Assembly (NCBI GenBank): GCA_031278735.1 | Contig: JAITJU010000107.1 | Location: forward strand, 1-5,838 | DNA length: 5,838 nt | DNA from: Zoogloeaceae bacterium | Lineage (GTDB): Bacteria > Pseudomonadota > Gammaproteobacteria > Burkholderiales > Rhodocyclaceae | Direction: 5' to 3' | Shown here: positions 1 to 5,838 of the stretch, piece after piece | How positions within the stretch are numbered: the first letter of the stretch is position 1 | How the letters are laid out: each line of letters opens with the position of its first letter | Made by a program: the position numbers and the translations under genes | The notes under the pieces: model-generated | What the model saw: only the letters and a program-made list of their open reading frames with translations | Database searches by the model: none | What the model was told of the DNA's origin: nothing

Positions 1-10
1 TGAAGAATAC

Positions 11-40
11 TGGACAAACATAATCGTATCTTGCTATCCT
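11..40 (+). promoter_or_regulatory. Possible sigma70-type promoter ahead of tssJ
   Basis: TGGACA at 11-16 matches the -35 consensus TTGACA at five of six bases. After an 18-base spacer, TATCCT at 35-40 matches TATAAT at four of six and is preceded by TG plus one base (32-34), an extended -10 element. Transcription would start near 46-48 and leave a leader of about 50 bases before tssJ. The stretch is less GC-rich than the genes. This is pattern matching only. The true promoter of the cluster may lie further upstream outside the window, with tssJ inside a longer operon. Confidence 0.3.
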
Positions 41-89
41 CGCTCAGTCAACGCAATAAATCCATTTGGCGTGCATGGGGCAGGTCGCC

Positions 90-94
90 GGGAG
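90..94 (+). promoter_or_regulatory. Ribosome binding site deciding the tssJ start
   Basis: GGGAG lies 5 bases before the ATG at 100 and 8 bases before the adjacent in-frame ATG at 103. Both spacings are workable. The in-frame TTG at 31 has no such site before it and would put 23 extra residues ahead of the signal peptide, so it is not the start. Confidence 0.6.
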
Positions 95-99
95 TTGTA

Positions 100-648
100 A
101 TGATGCATCCAAAGATAGTCCGCATTGTTTCTTGTTACTTTTTGTGCATATCGGCGGGAATGCTTCTTTCCGGCTGCGGCCTTTTCGGGGCATTGAAACC
201 TGGAGAACGGGAGTCGCTTCCGGTTCCGTTGGAGATCAGCCTGGGCGCGGCGGAAAGCGTCAATCCGAACATCGAGGGGCGGCCTTCGCCGATCGTCGTG
301 AGGCTTTTCGAGCTTTCCAATGACACGCGGTTCATGGGCGCCGATTATTTCGAATTGATGGGGCAGGATGGCGCGCCGCTGGGAGATGAATTGCTCGTCA
401 GCGAGGAATTCATCCTGCTGCCGGGCGAAGTCCGGATGGTGCGCAAACACGCCGCCCCCAATAGCAAATTCCTGGGCGTCGTCGCCGGCTATCGAGATTT
501 GACCCGCAGCGTCTGGCGGGCCATCACGCCATTGCCGGAACCTTATCTCGCCGGACGCATGTGGTCCAATTCCGTGTCGCCGACCAAGCGTCTGTATGTG
601 GTTTTGGGCGGGCAAGGCGCGGCGATCTACGAAGAACAGCCCAAGTAG
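100..648 (+). CDS. tssJ: Type VI secretion system outer-membrane lipoprotein TssJ
   Basis: TssJ (SciN/Lip family) is the outer-membrane lipoprotein of the T6SS membrane complex. From the periplasmic side it binds the C-terminal part of TssM. The protein here is 182 residues. It opens with a short basic stretch and a hydrophobic segment ending in the lipobox L-S-G-C, with the lipid-modified cysteine at residue 26 (TGC at 175-177). The residue after it is Gly, not the inner-membrane retention Asp, which fits outer-membrane sorting. The mature part (about 157 residues, normal for the family) carries the family pattern: PIVVRLFEL near 64-72, an LLPGE turn near 106-110, and FLGVVAGYRDL near 124-134 followed by the conserved W-R. 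Start: tandem ATGs at 100 and 103 share the ribosome binding site at 90-94; I chose 100, and 103 would remove one residue. It is the first of four co-directional T6SS genes, 64 bases before tssK. The family call is secure; only the exact start is uncertain. Confidence 0.93.
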   Translation: MMHPKIVRIVSCYFLCISAGMLLSGCGLFGALKPGERESLPVPLEISLGAAESVNPNIEGRPSPIVVRLFELSNDTRFMGADYFELMGQDGAPLGDELLVSEEFILLPGEVRMVRKHAAPNSKFLGVVAGYRDLTRSVWRAITPLPEPYLAGRMWSNSVSPTKRLYVVLGGQGAAIYEEQPK

Positions 649-712
649 TGAAAGCGCCCGCGTGGCGTATTTGTCGAGTTCGCGTTTTGATGCGGTTTTT
701 CTTGGATAATCC

Positions 713-2047
713 ATGAGCCATAAAAACAAGGTTGTTTGGTCGGAGGGGATGTTCCTGCGCCCTCAGCATTTCCAGCAACAGGAACGCTATTTCGAATCCC
801 GTATCCAGCGCGGCCTGACGGCTTTCACGGGATTTTTCTGGGGTTTTGGCGAACTCGAAATCGACCAGGACGCCTTGTCCCGGGGGACGGTCGCGGTGCG
901 GCGCGCCAAGGGGATATTGCCGGACGGCACATTCTTCGATCTGGCCGGCGACAGCGCGCTGCCGCTTGCTTTCGATTTTCCGCCGGACGCCAAGGACGCC
1001 AAGGTGTGCCTGGCGCTGCCGCCGCTGCGGGAAGGGGGCGAGAGCGTCATCCACGACGAAGACGCCGTCAGTTCGGCAAGATTCAGGGCGGCGGCGTTCG
1101 AGGCCGCCGATGACGCGGGGCTTGGCCCGGGTGCGGCGGAAATCCAGATCTGCGTGCCCCGGTTCCGCCTAGCGCTGGAAGCGGACGTTCCGCACGGCTG
1201 GATTGCGATGGGGATGGTGAAGATCGTCGAGCGGCAGGTGAACAACGCATTGCGTCCGGATTTGGAATATATCCCGCCGACATTGCATTGCGGTTCGCAG
1301 AAGAGCCTTTCCGGGTTCATCGGTGAAGTCGTCGCCTTGCTCGGCCAGCGCGGGAATGCCTTGTCAGGGCGCCTCTCGGCGAGTGGGCGCGGCGGGGTTT
1401 CCGAAGTTGGCGATTTCCTGATCCTGACGCTCATCAACCGCTGGTATCCGCTGATGGTGCATCTCGGGCAAATCGACGCGCTGCATCCGGAGCGCCTCTA
1501 TGCGCATCTGCTTTGCCTGGCGGGTGAACTGTCCTCGTTTTCGGCGGCGGACCGGCGCGCGCCGAATTATCCGCCCTATGTCCATGACGATCTGCGGGCA
1601 AGCTTTCGGCCGCTGTTGGACAGCTTGCGGCAAGCGCTGGCGGTCGTTCTCGACCGGTCGGTCATTCCCATTGAGCTGAAAGAGCACAAATACGGTATCC
1701 GGCTGGCGCGCGTTCCCGACCGCACCCTGTTCAAACAGGCTTCCTTCGTGTTGGCCGTGCATGCGAACCTGCCTGCGGAACAGCTACAGACGCAGTTCCC
1801 GGCCCAGATCAAGATCGGGCCGGTCGAAAAAATCCACGACCTGGTCAATCTTCAACTTCCCGGCGCCGGCTTGCGGCTCCTGCCGGTCGCCCCGAGGGAG
1901 CTTCCCTATCACGCGGGCTACAGCTATTTCGAGATCGACGCCCAGCATGAACTGTGGAAGGAAATGGAAAAAAGCGCGGGCGCGGCGCTGCACGTCGCCG
2001 GGGATTTTCCCGGCCTTTCTCTTGAATGTTGGGCGATTCGCAAATGA
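713..2047 (+). CDS. tssK: Type VI secretion system baseplate subunit TssK
   Basis: TssK is a cytoplasmic baseplate subunit that joins the baseplate wedges to the membrane complex; it is structurally related to phage receptor-binding proteins. The product is 444 residues, the usual length. The N-terminal signature VVWSEGMFLRPQHFQQQ (residues 7-23) is the hallmark of the family and forms part of the domain that contacts the baseplate. Further matches are GILPDGTFFD (67-76), YIPPTL (186-191), HPERLYAHLLCLAGEL (258-273), YPPYVHDDL (286-294), and a C-terminal region with FVLAVHANLP (345-354), KIGPVEKI (367-374), YFEID (405-409) and the closing CWAIRK. By family knowledge the C-terminal head contacts TssL and TssM. 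The ATG at 713 keeps the whole N-terminal signature although its ribosome binding site is weak (only GGA near 704-706). The stop codon overlaps the tssL start by 4 bases. I see no frameshift or missing segment. Confidence 0.97.
   Translation: MSHKNKVVWSEGMFLRPQHFQQQERYFESRIQRGLTAFTGFFWGFGELEIDQDALSRGTVAVRRAKGILPDGTFFDLAGDSALPLAFDFPPDAKDAKVCLALPPLREGGESVIHDEDAVSSARFRAAAFEAADDAGLGPGAAEIQICVPRFRLALEADVPHGWIAMGMVKIVERQVNNALRPDLEYIPPTLHCGSQKSLSGFIGEVVALLGQRGNALSGRLSASGRGGVSEVGDFLILTLINRWYPLMVHLGQIDALHPERLYAHLLCLAGELSSFSAADRRAPNYPPYVHDDLRASFRPLLDSLRQALAVVLDRSVIPIELKEHKYGIRLARVPDRTLFKQASFVLAVHANLPAEQLQTQFPAQIKIGPVEKIHDLVNLQLPGAGLRLLPVAPRELPYHAGYSYFEIDAQHELWKEMEKSAGAALHVAGDFPGLSLECWAIRK
986..1003 (+). 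repeat. Perfect 9-base tandem duplication in tssK
   Basis: GACGCCAAG occurs twice in direct succession (986-994 and 995-1003). It is in frame and encodes Asp-Ala-Lys twice (TssK residues 92-97). The position, just after a Phe-Pro-Pro stretch, could be a surface loop; that is inference. It is probably a simple in-frame duplication without special function. Confidence 0.7.
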
Positions 2048-3393
2048 GCGACGAAAATCCGGGTGAAGACCCCGTCACGCAATGGCTCAAACAATCGGAA
2101 GGCGCGGAGCGGCGTCCCGCCGCCGAGTCCAAACCGGCGAAGAAGCCGATATCCGTTGCCGAACCGGCATACAACGCCGCCAATGGCGTGAATCCGCTGG
2201 TGTGGGCCGCCAGCCGTCTTCTCGATCTGGCGCCGCAGATACGCAGCATGCCTCAACTCTCCGATCTCGTCACCCTGCGGAACCGGTTGGCGTCGGAAAT
2301 CCAGGCGTTCGAACGTCGCGCGCAATCGGTGGGCGTGTCGCGCGAAGATTTGGTGGGCGCGCGCTACTGCCTTTGCACCATACTCGACGAGGCCGCCGCG
2401 CAGACGCCGTGGGGCGCCAAAGGCGTCTGGGCGAAGCAAAGCCTGCTGGTTTCCTTTCATAACGAAACCTGGGGCGGAGAAAAGTATTATCTGCTTCTCG
2501 CCCGCCTCGCCCAGAATCCCGAACGCCATAAAGACCTCATCGAACTGCTGTATTACTGCAACGCGCTGGGTTTCGAAGGCCGCTTCAAAGTCGAGAACAA
2601 CGGCTACACCCAGCTCGAAATTCTGAAACGGCGGATCGCCACGATTCTCGACAACGTCAAGGGCGGCTACGAAAAGCGCTTGTCGCCGCATTGGCGGGGG
2701 GTGAGTTCGACGCCACCCGCTTGGCGGTTGATTCCGCCCTGGGCTGTCGCCATGCTGTGCGGACTGATCGGTTTCGGGGTCTATCTGTGGTTCTTGTTTA
2801 CCTTGGGCGAGCGTTCCGACGCCGCTTATGTTCACCTGACCTCGCTGAAGGTGCCGGAGCCCGCCGCACAACAACAAAACGTCGTGATGATGCCGCCTTC
2901 CGTGGCCGTTACCCTGAGGCGCTTCCTAGCGCGGGAAATCGCCGAGGGGCTGGTGGATGTTTCGGAGAAGGCCGATCGCTGCATCGTGACCCTGAAGGAA
3001 AAGACGGGCAGCGGCGGCGGTCTGTTCGAATCGGGAGGCATCGAAATCCGCCGTCCTTATGAAGAAGTGCTCAAACGCATCGCCGAGGCGCTCCGGGAGG
3101 TCAAGGGCAACGCGCTCGTGTCGGGTTACACGGACAACCAGCCCATCCGCAGCTTGCGCTTCCCCTCCAACTGGGAGTTGTCGCAGGCGCGCGCCGAAAC
3201 GGTGAAAGGGTTGCTCGATGGGTATCTCGGGCAGACGGGCCGCATCCGCGCCGAAGGCCGGGGCGAGGCCGACCCGGTCGCAAACAACGCCACGCCTGAG
3301 GGCCGCGCCCGGAACCGGCGCGTCGAAATCGCCGTGCTGTTGTCGGCGCAGGCCATTCATCGTCAGCTCAATCCATCGGAGACGGGGCAGTGA
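2044..3393 (+). CDS. tssL: Type VI secretion system inner-membrane protein TssL with C-terminal OmpA-like peptidoglycan-binding domain
   Basis: TssL (DotU/IcmH family) is an inner-membrane subunit of the T6SS membrane complex; it binds TssM and TssK. The product is 449 residues. A polar, proline-containing N-terminus leads into a cytoplasmic DotU domain (about 45-215) with the family marks LCTILDEAA (about 110-118), a W-G pair, SFHNETWGGEKYY (about 137-149) and LGFEGRF (about 175-181). One membrane helix follows at about 232-254. The periplasmic part ends in an OmpA-like domain (about 320-435) with GYTDN, NWELSQARA and the ending GRARNRRVEI. The Asp of the Thr-Asp pair (about 364) and the Arg of LSQAR (about 383) correspond to the residues that hold diaminopimelate in OmpA. 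This is the long form of TssL, able to grip peptidoglycan itself, unlike short TssL proteins that rely on TagL. Start: the ATG at 2044 overlaps the tssK stop as ATGA; an in-frame ATG at 2026 would add six residues and has no ribosome binding site. Confidence 0.96.
   Translation: MSDENPGEDPVTQWLKQSEGAERRPAAESKPAKKPISVAEPAYNAANGVNPLVWAASRLLDLAPQIRSMPQLSDLVTLRNRLASEIQAFERRAQSVGVSREDLVGARYCLCTILDEAAAQTPWGAKGVWAKQSLLVSFHNETWGGEKYYLLLARLAQNPERHKDLIELLYYCNALGFEGRFKVENNGYTQLEILKRRIATILDNVKGGYEKRLSPHWRGVSSTPPAWRLIPPWAVAMLCGLIGFGVYLWFLFTLGERSDAAYVHLTSLKVPEPAAQQQNVVMMPPSVAVTLRRFLAREIAEGLVDVSEKADRCIVTLKEKTGSGGGLFESGGIEIRRPYEEVLKRIAEALREVKGNALVSGYTDNQPIRSLRFPSNWELSQARAETVKGLLDGYLGQTGRIRAEGRGEADPVANNATPEGRARNRRVEIAVLLSAQAIHRQLNPSETGQ
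3378..3382 (+). promoter_or_regulatory. Ribosome binding site supporting the GTG start of tssM
   Basis: GGAGA ends 7 bases before the GTG at 3390, the best-placed ribosome binding site among the three downstream genes. It lies inside the last codons of tssL. It supports a GTG start overlapping the tssL stop; the first in-frame ATG (3618) comes only after both N-terminal membrane helices and cannot be the start. Confidence 0.65.
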
Positions 3394-5838
3394 GTTCGTC
3401 TTTTTTATCGCGTATTTTCGGTTGGCTGCTTTCCCGCGCGCTGTGGGTGACGCTCGGCGTTATCGCGCTCTTCCTGTTGATCTGGTATGCCGGCCCCCTG
3501 TTCGCGTTCGGCGAGACGCGCCCGCTCGAATCCGTCGAGGCGCGATGTGGGCTGATCGGCCTGTTCCTGTTCCTGTTCCTGTTGCGCTTCCTGCTCGGGC
3601 GCTGGCGGGCCGGGCGCATGAACGAGCGCATCTCCGGAATGTTGCGCTCGATCCTGAGCGTGGACCCGGCTTCCGCCGACGAAGGTCAGATCGACGTCTT
3701 GCGCGACCGTTTCACCGAGGCGCTCAACGTGCTGCGCAAAGCCCGTTTCGAGGATACCCACACCACGCTCTGGGGGCGCATCACGCGGCACGGGCGGTAT
3801 GTGTATGAACTGCCCTGGTACACGATCATCGGCGCGCCGGGGGTGGGCAAGACCACGGCCTTGCTCAATTCGGGCTTGTCGTTTCCGCTCGCCAAGCAGA
3901 TCGGCGCAGCGGCGATACGCGGCGCGGGCGGGACGCGTCATTGCGACTGGTGGTTTACCAACGAAGCCGTGTTTCTCGATACCGCCGGGCGCTACACCAC
4001 CCACGAGACCGATGCGGAAGCGGACAAGGCGGAATGGCTGGGATTTCTCTCGCTGCTGAAGAAAAACCGCAGCCGCCAGCCGATAAACGGCGTGCTGGTG
4101 ATGCTCGCGGTTTCAGACCTGCTCGAACTGACGCAGGAAGACCGGCAGGCGTATGCCGCCACCCTGCGCTGCCGTCTCGACGAATTGCGCAACGACCTGG
4201 GGATGTCGTTCCCGGTCTATTTGCTGGTCAACAAATGCGACCTGCTGCTGGGGTTCAACGAATATTTTTCGGCGCTCGACCGCGCCGGACGGGCGCAGGT
4301 ATGGGGCTTTACGCTGCCGCTCGCGCCTTCGGGGAAATACGAATTCGACCCGGCCAAACTCGCCGGGGAATTCGATCTGCTGGAGGCGCGCATCACCGCC
4401 GGGCTGGTCGACACCTTGCAGGCCGAATCCGACCTCGGCCGCCGCGAACTGATCTACGCCTTCCCGCAGCAGTTCTTCGCGCTGACGATGATCCTCCGGG
4501 AAATCGTGCCGGATTTGCTGGCCACCTCGCGTTTTTCGGATTCTCCGTTCCTGCGCGGCATGTACTTCACCAGCGCCACGCAGGAAGGCACCCCGTTCGA
4601 CCGCATCGTGAACACGCTCGGCCGGGGCTTCGCCGTGCAACGGCCCCGGCAGGCGACGGTCGCAGGGACGGGCAAGGCTTATTTCCTGCAAGAGCTTCTC
4701 AGCCAGGTCGTTTTCGCCGAAGCGCACATCGCCGGCGCGGACCGGCGCGCGGAACGCCGTTCCTATGCCTGGCACGTGGGCGCCTACACGCTCAGCGCGG
4801 CCACGCTGTGCGGCGCGGTGTTCGCCTGGGCCGACAGCTACCGCAACAACCTGACCTACATCGCGGAAGTCGATCAAAAAACTACCGCTTTCGAAAAGGA
4901 ACTGGCCAGTCTGCCCCGGCGAAACGATGCCAACGTCAACGCCTTGCTGCCGGTGCTCGACATGGCGGAAGGTTTGCCGGACAGCGCCTCGTTCGACGTC
5001 GGCCGGCCCGCCTTGCGTTGGCGATTCGGGCTTTATCAAGGAGGGGACAAGCTCAAGGCCGGTGCGGCTCCCCTGTACCGGCAATTACTGGACAAGCGCT
5101 TCAAACCAACGGTCAAGGCGGCCATGGCGCAATGGTTGCGCACCGTGGATATCGGGGATATGGAGTTTTCCTACGAAATATTGAAGGCTTACCTGATGAT
5201 GCATGATCCGAGGCATTTCAATGAAAGGGAATTCCTCGGCTTCGTGAAAGCGCTTTGGGGGCGGGATTCCGAAACCACGCTGGCTCGGCATCTCGGGGCC
5301 TTGATAGCGATGGACGCGCTGGTGTCCGATACGCCGATGGATGCGCCGCTGGTCAATGCGACCCGTTCGCGCTTGACCCAATATACGACCGCGCAGCGCG
5401 CCTACCATCGTCTGACGAGACTGCTGCAAGACAATGCGTTGCCCGAGTTCTCCGTGGCCAGCGAAGTCGGCGAGCAAGCGGGGCAAGTATTCGTTCTCAA
5501 GAGCGGGCGCTCGCTGACGCATGGCGTGCCGTCTCTCTACACCTATCGTGGCTATCATGAACTGTTCGCGCCGAAGATCGACAATGCGCTGAACCTCGTC
5601 GGCAAGGATGAATCCTGGGTGCTCGGCACGGTCGGGAGCGGGCGCAATACCTTGCAGGAGATTGCTTCCGGCAGGTTGGCGCGCGACGTCAAGCGCCAGT
5701 ATGTGGCCGACTACATCGCACACTGGCAAAAGTATCTCGACGATTTCGGCATCAGAGAGCCGGCGGGGCTGCGGGACGCGGCGCAAATCCTCGACAAGCT
5801 TGCCGGGGTCGATTCGCCCTTGACGCGCTTCATGCAGG
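3390..5838 (+). CDS. tssM: Type VI secretion system inner-membrane NTPase-like protein TssM (IcmF), 3' end outside window
   Basis: TssM (IcmF family) is the largest subunit of the T6SS membrane complex, linking the inner membrane through the periplasm to TssJ. I translated this frame codon by codon from the GTG at 3390: 816 codons without a stop, running off the right edge. Family members are usually about 1,100-1,300 residues, so the C-terminal quarter to third, including the TssJ-binding region, is missing here. Visible parts in order: membrane helices at about 18-37 and 53-70; a cytoplasmic NTPase-like domain with Walker A GAPGVGKTT (148-156), the signature CDWWFTNEAVFLDTAGRY with the DxxG-type element at 197-200, and a GTPase-like NKCD (281-284); YAFPQQFF near 355-362; a third membrane helix at about 460-478; then the large periplasmic region, mostly helical in this family. 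The nucleotide-binding motifs look intact. The start overlaps the tssL stop by 4 bases (GTGA), suggesting coupled translation. The only oddity seen is a short hexanucleotide repeat in the second helix. The identity is secure. Confidence 0.96.
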   Translation, partial: MSSSFLSRIFGWLLSRALWVTLGVIALFLLIWYAGPLFAFGETRPLESVEARCGLIGLFLFLFLLRFLLGRWRAGRMNERISGMLRSILSVDPASADEGQIDVLRDRFTEALNVLRKARFEDTHTTLWGRITRHGRYVYELPWYTIIGAPGVGKTTALLNSGLSFPLAKQIGAAAIRGAGGTRHCDWWFTNEAVFLDTAGRYTTHETDAEADKAEWLGFLSLLKKNRSRQPINGVLVMLAVSDLLELTQEDRQAYAATLRCRLDELRNDLGMSFPVYLLVNKCDLLLGFNEYFSALDRAGRAQVWGFTLPLAPSGKYEFDPAKLAGEFDLLEARITAGLVDTLQAESDLGRRELIYAFPQQFFALTMILREIVPDLLATSRFSDSPFLRGMYFTSATQEGTPFDRIVNTLGRGFAVQRPRQATVAGTGKAYFLQELLSQVVFAEAHIAGADRRAERRSYAWHVGAYTLSAATLCGAVFAWADSYRNNLTYIAEVDQKTTAFEKELASLPRRNDANVNALLPVLDMAEGLPDSASFDVGRPALRWRFGLYQGGDKLKAGAAPLYRQLLDKRFKPTVKAAMAQWLRTVDIGDMEFSYEILKAYLMMHDPRHFNEREFLGFVKALWGRDSETTLARHLGALIAMDALVSDTPMDAPLVNATRSRLTQYTTAQRAYHRLTRLLQDNALPEFSVASEVGEQAGQVFVLKSGRSLTHGVPSLYTYRGYHELFAPKIDNALNLVGKDESWVLGTVGSGRNTLQEIASGRLARDVKRQYVADYIAHWQKYLDDFGIREPAGLRDAAQILDKLAGVDSPLTRFMQ
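3561..3584 (+). repeat. Hexanucleotide repeat inside the second membrane helix of TssM
   Basis: CTGTTC is repeated three times in a row (3561-3578) and followed by a fourth, one-base variant CTGTTG (3579-3584). In the tssM frame it encodes alternating Leu and Phe, residues 58-65, in the middle of the second membrane helix. As the unit is six bases, gain or loss of a copy would keep the frame and change the helix by two residues. It may simply reflect the Leu/Phe content of a membrane segment. Confidence 0.8.

Noticed and set aside
66..82. Possible sigma54-type (-24/-12) promoter with GG and GC ten bases apart
   Set aside because: Only about nine of fourteen consensus positions match, and this GG/GC spacing is common by chance. 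Transcription would begin at about 93, inside the tssJ ribosome binding site.
31..648. Longer tssJ beginning at the TTG at 31
   Set aside because: It has no ribosome binding site and would add 23 residues, including charged ones, ahead of a normal lipoprotein signal peptide.
649..712. Possible terminator or promoter in the gap between tssJ and tssK
   Set aside because: The best hairpin (around 654-668) has a stem of only 4-5 pairs and no T-run directly after it. GATAAT at 705-710 resembles a -10 box but has no fitting -35, and its start would fall inside tssK.
742..751. GGAGGGG followed immediately by an in-frame ATG as an alternative tssK start
   Set aside because: The purine run abuts the ATG, too close to act as a ribosome binding site, and this start would delete part of the conserved N-terminal signature of TssK.
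1860..1869. 10-base perfect palindrome CCGGCGCCGG in tssK
   Set aside because: Short GC palindromes are expected in GC-rich coding DNA, and nothing nearby suggests an operator or recombination site.
1924..2877. Long open frame on the - strand (317 codons) opposite tssL
   Set aside because: It lies wholly opposite well-supported tssK/tssL coding sequence. Its translation is rich in Arg, Pro, Ala and Gly with no recognisable domain, as expected for a GC-rich shadow frame.
4113..5084. Long open frame on the - strand (323 codons) opposite tssM
   Set aside because: Its composition is the typical shadow of a GC-rich gene, and the + strand frame here shows clear TssM motifs.
3941..5206. 421-codon + strand open frame overlapping tssM in another frame
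   Set aside because: Its translation is dominated by Arg, Ala, Gly and Pro and has no family motif. The tssM frame across the same bases is uninterrupted and conserved in pattern.

Overview
This window is a stretch of a type VI secretion system (T6SS) gene cluster, all on the + strand, in the order tssJ - tssK - tssL - tssM. The cluster type, the GC-rich coding sequence (roughly 60% by eye, not computed) and the outer-membrane lipoprotein point to a Gram-negative bacterium of the Pseudomonadota, most likely beta- or gammaproteobacterial. I cannot name the genus from the sequence alone.

Layout. Bases 1-99 are a short, less GC-rich leader with one plausible but unproven sigma70-type promoter and a good ribosome binding site for the first gene. 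Bases 100-648 encode the lipoprotein TssJ. A 64-base gap with nothing convincing in it follows. Bases 713-2047 encode the baseplate protein TssK. tssL (2044-3393) overlaps the end of tssK by 4 bases (ATGA), and tssM (from 3390) overlaps the end of tssL by 4 bases (GTGA, with a GTG start). tssM stays open for 816 codons and runs off the right edge, so about a quarter to a third of the protein is missing. No RNA genes, insertion sequences, CRISPR arrays or clear terminators were seen.

How the genes work together. TssJ, TssL and TssM form the trans-envelope membrane complex of the T6SS. TssM spans the inner membrane and reaches through the periplasm to TssJ at the outer membrane, while TssL sits in the inner membrane. 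TssK belongs to the cytoplasmic baseplate and connects it to the cytoplasmic parts of TssL and TssM. This TssL carries its own C-terminal OmpA-like peptidoglycan-binding domain, so the complex can anchor to the cell wall without a separate TagL-type protein.

The window looks like a well-conserved, apparently intact core T6SS module. The gene order and the OmpA-fused TssL recall the Pseudomonas aeruginosa HSI-I cluster. I found no sign of a previously undescribed system. The points worth a second look are small: a hexanucleotide repeat inside a TssM membrane helix, the tight start/stop overlaps, and the predictions that can be made about genes just outside the window.
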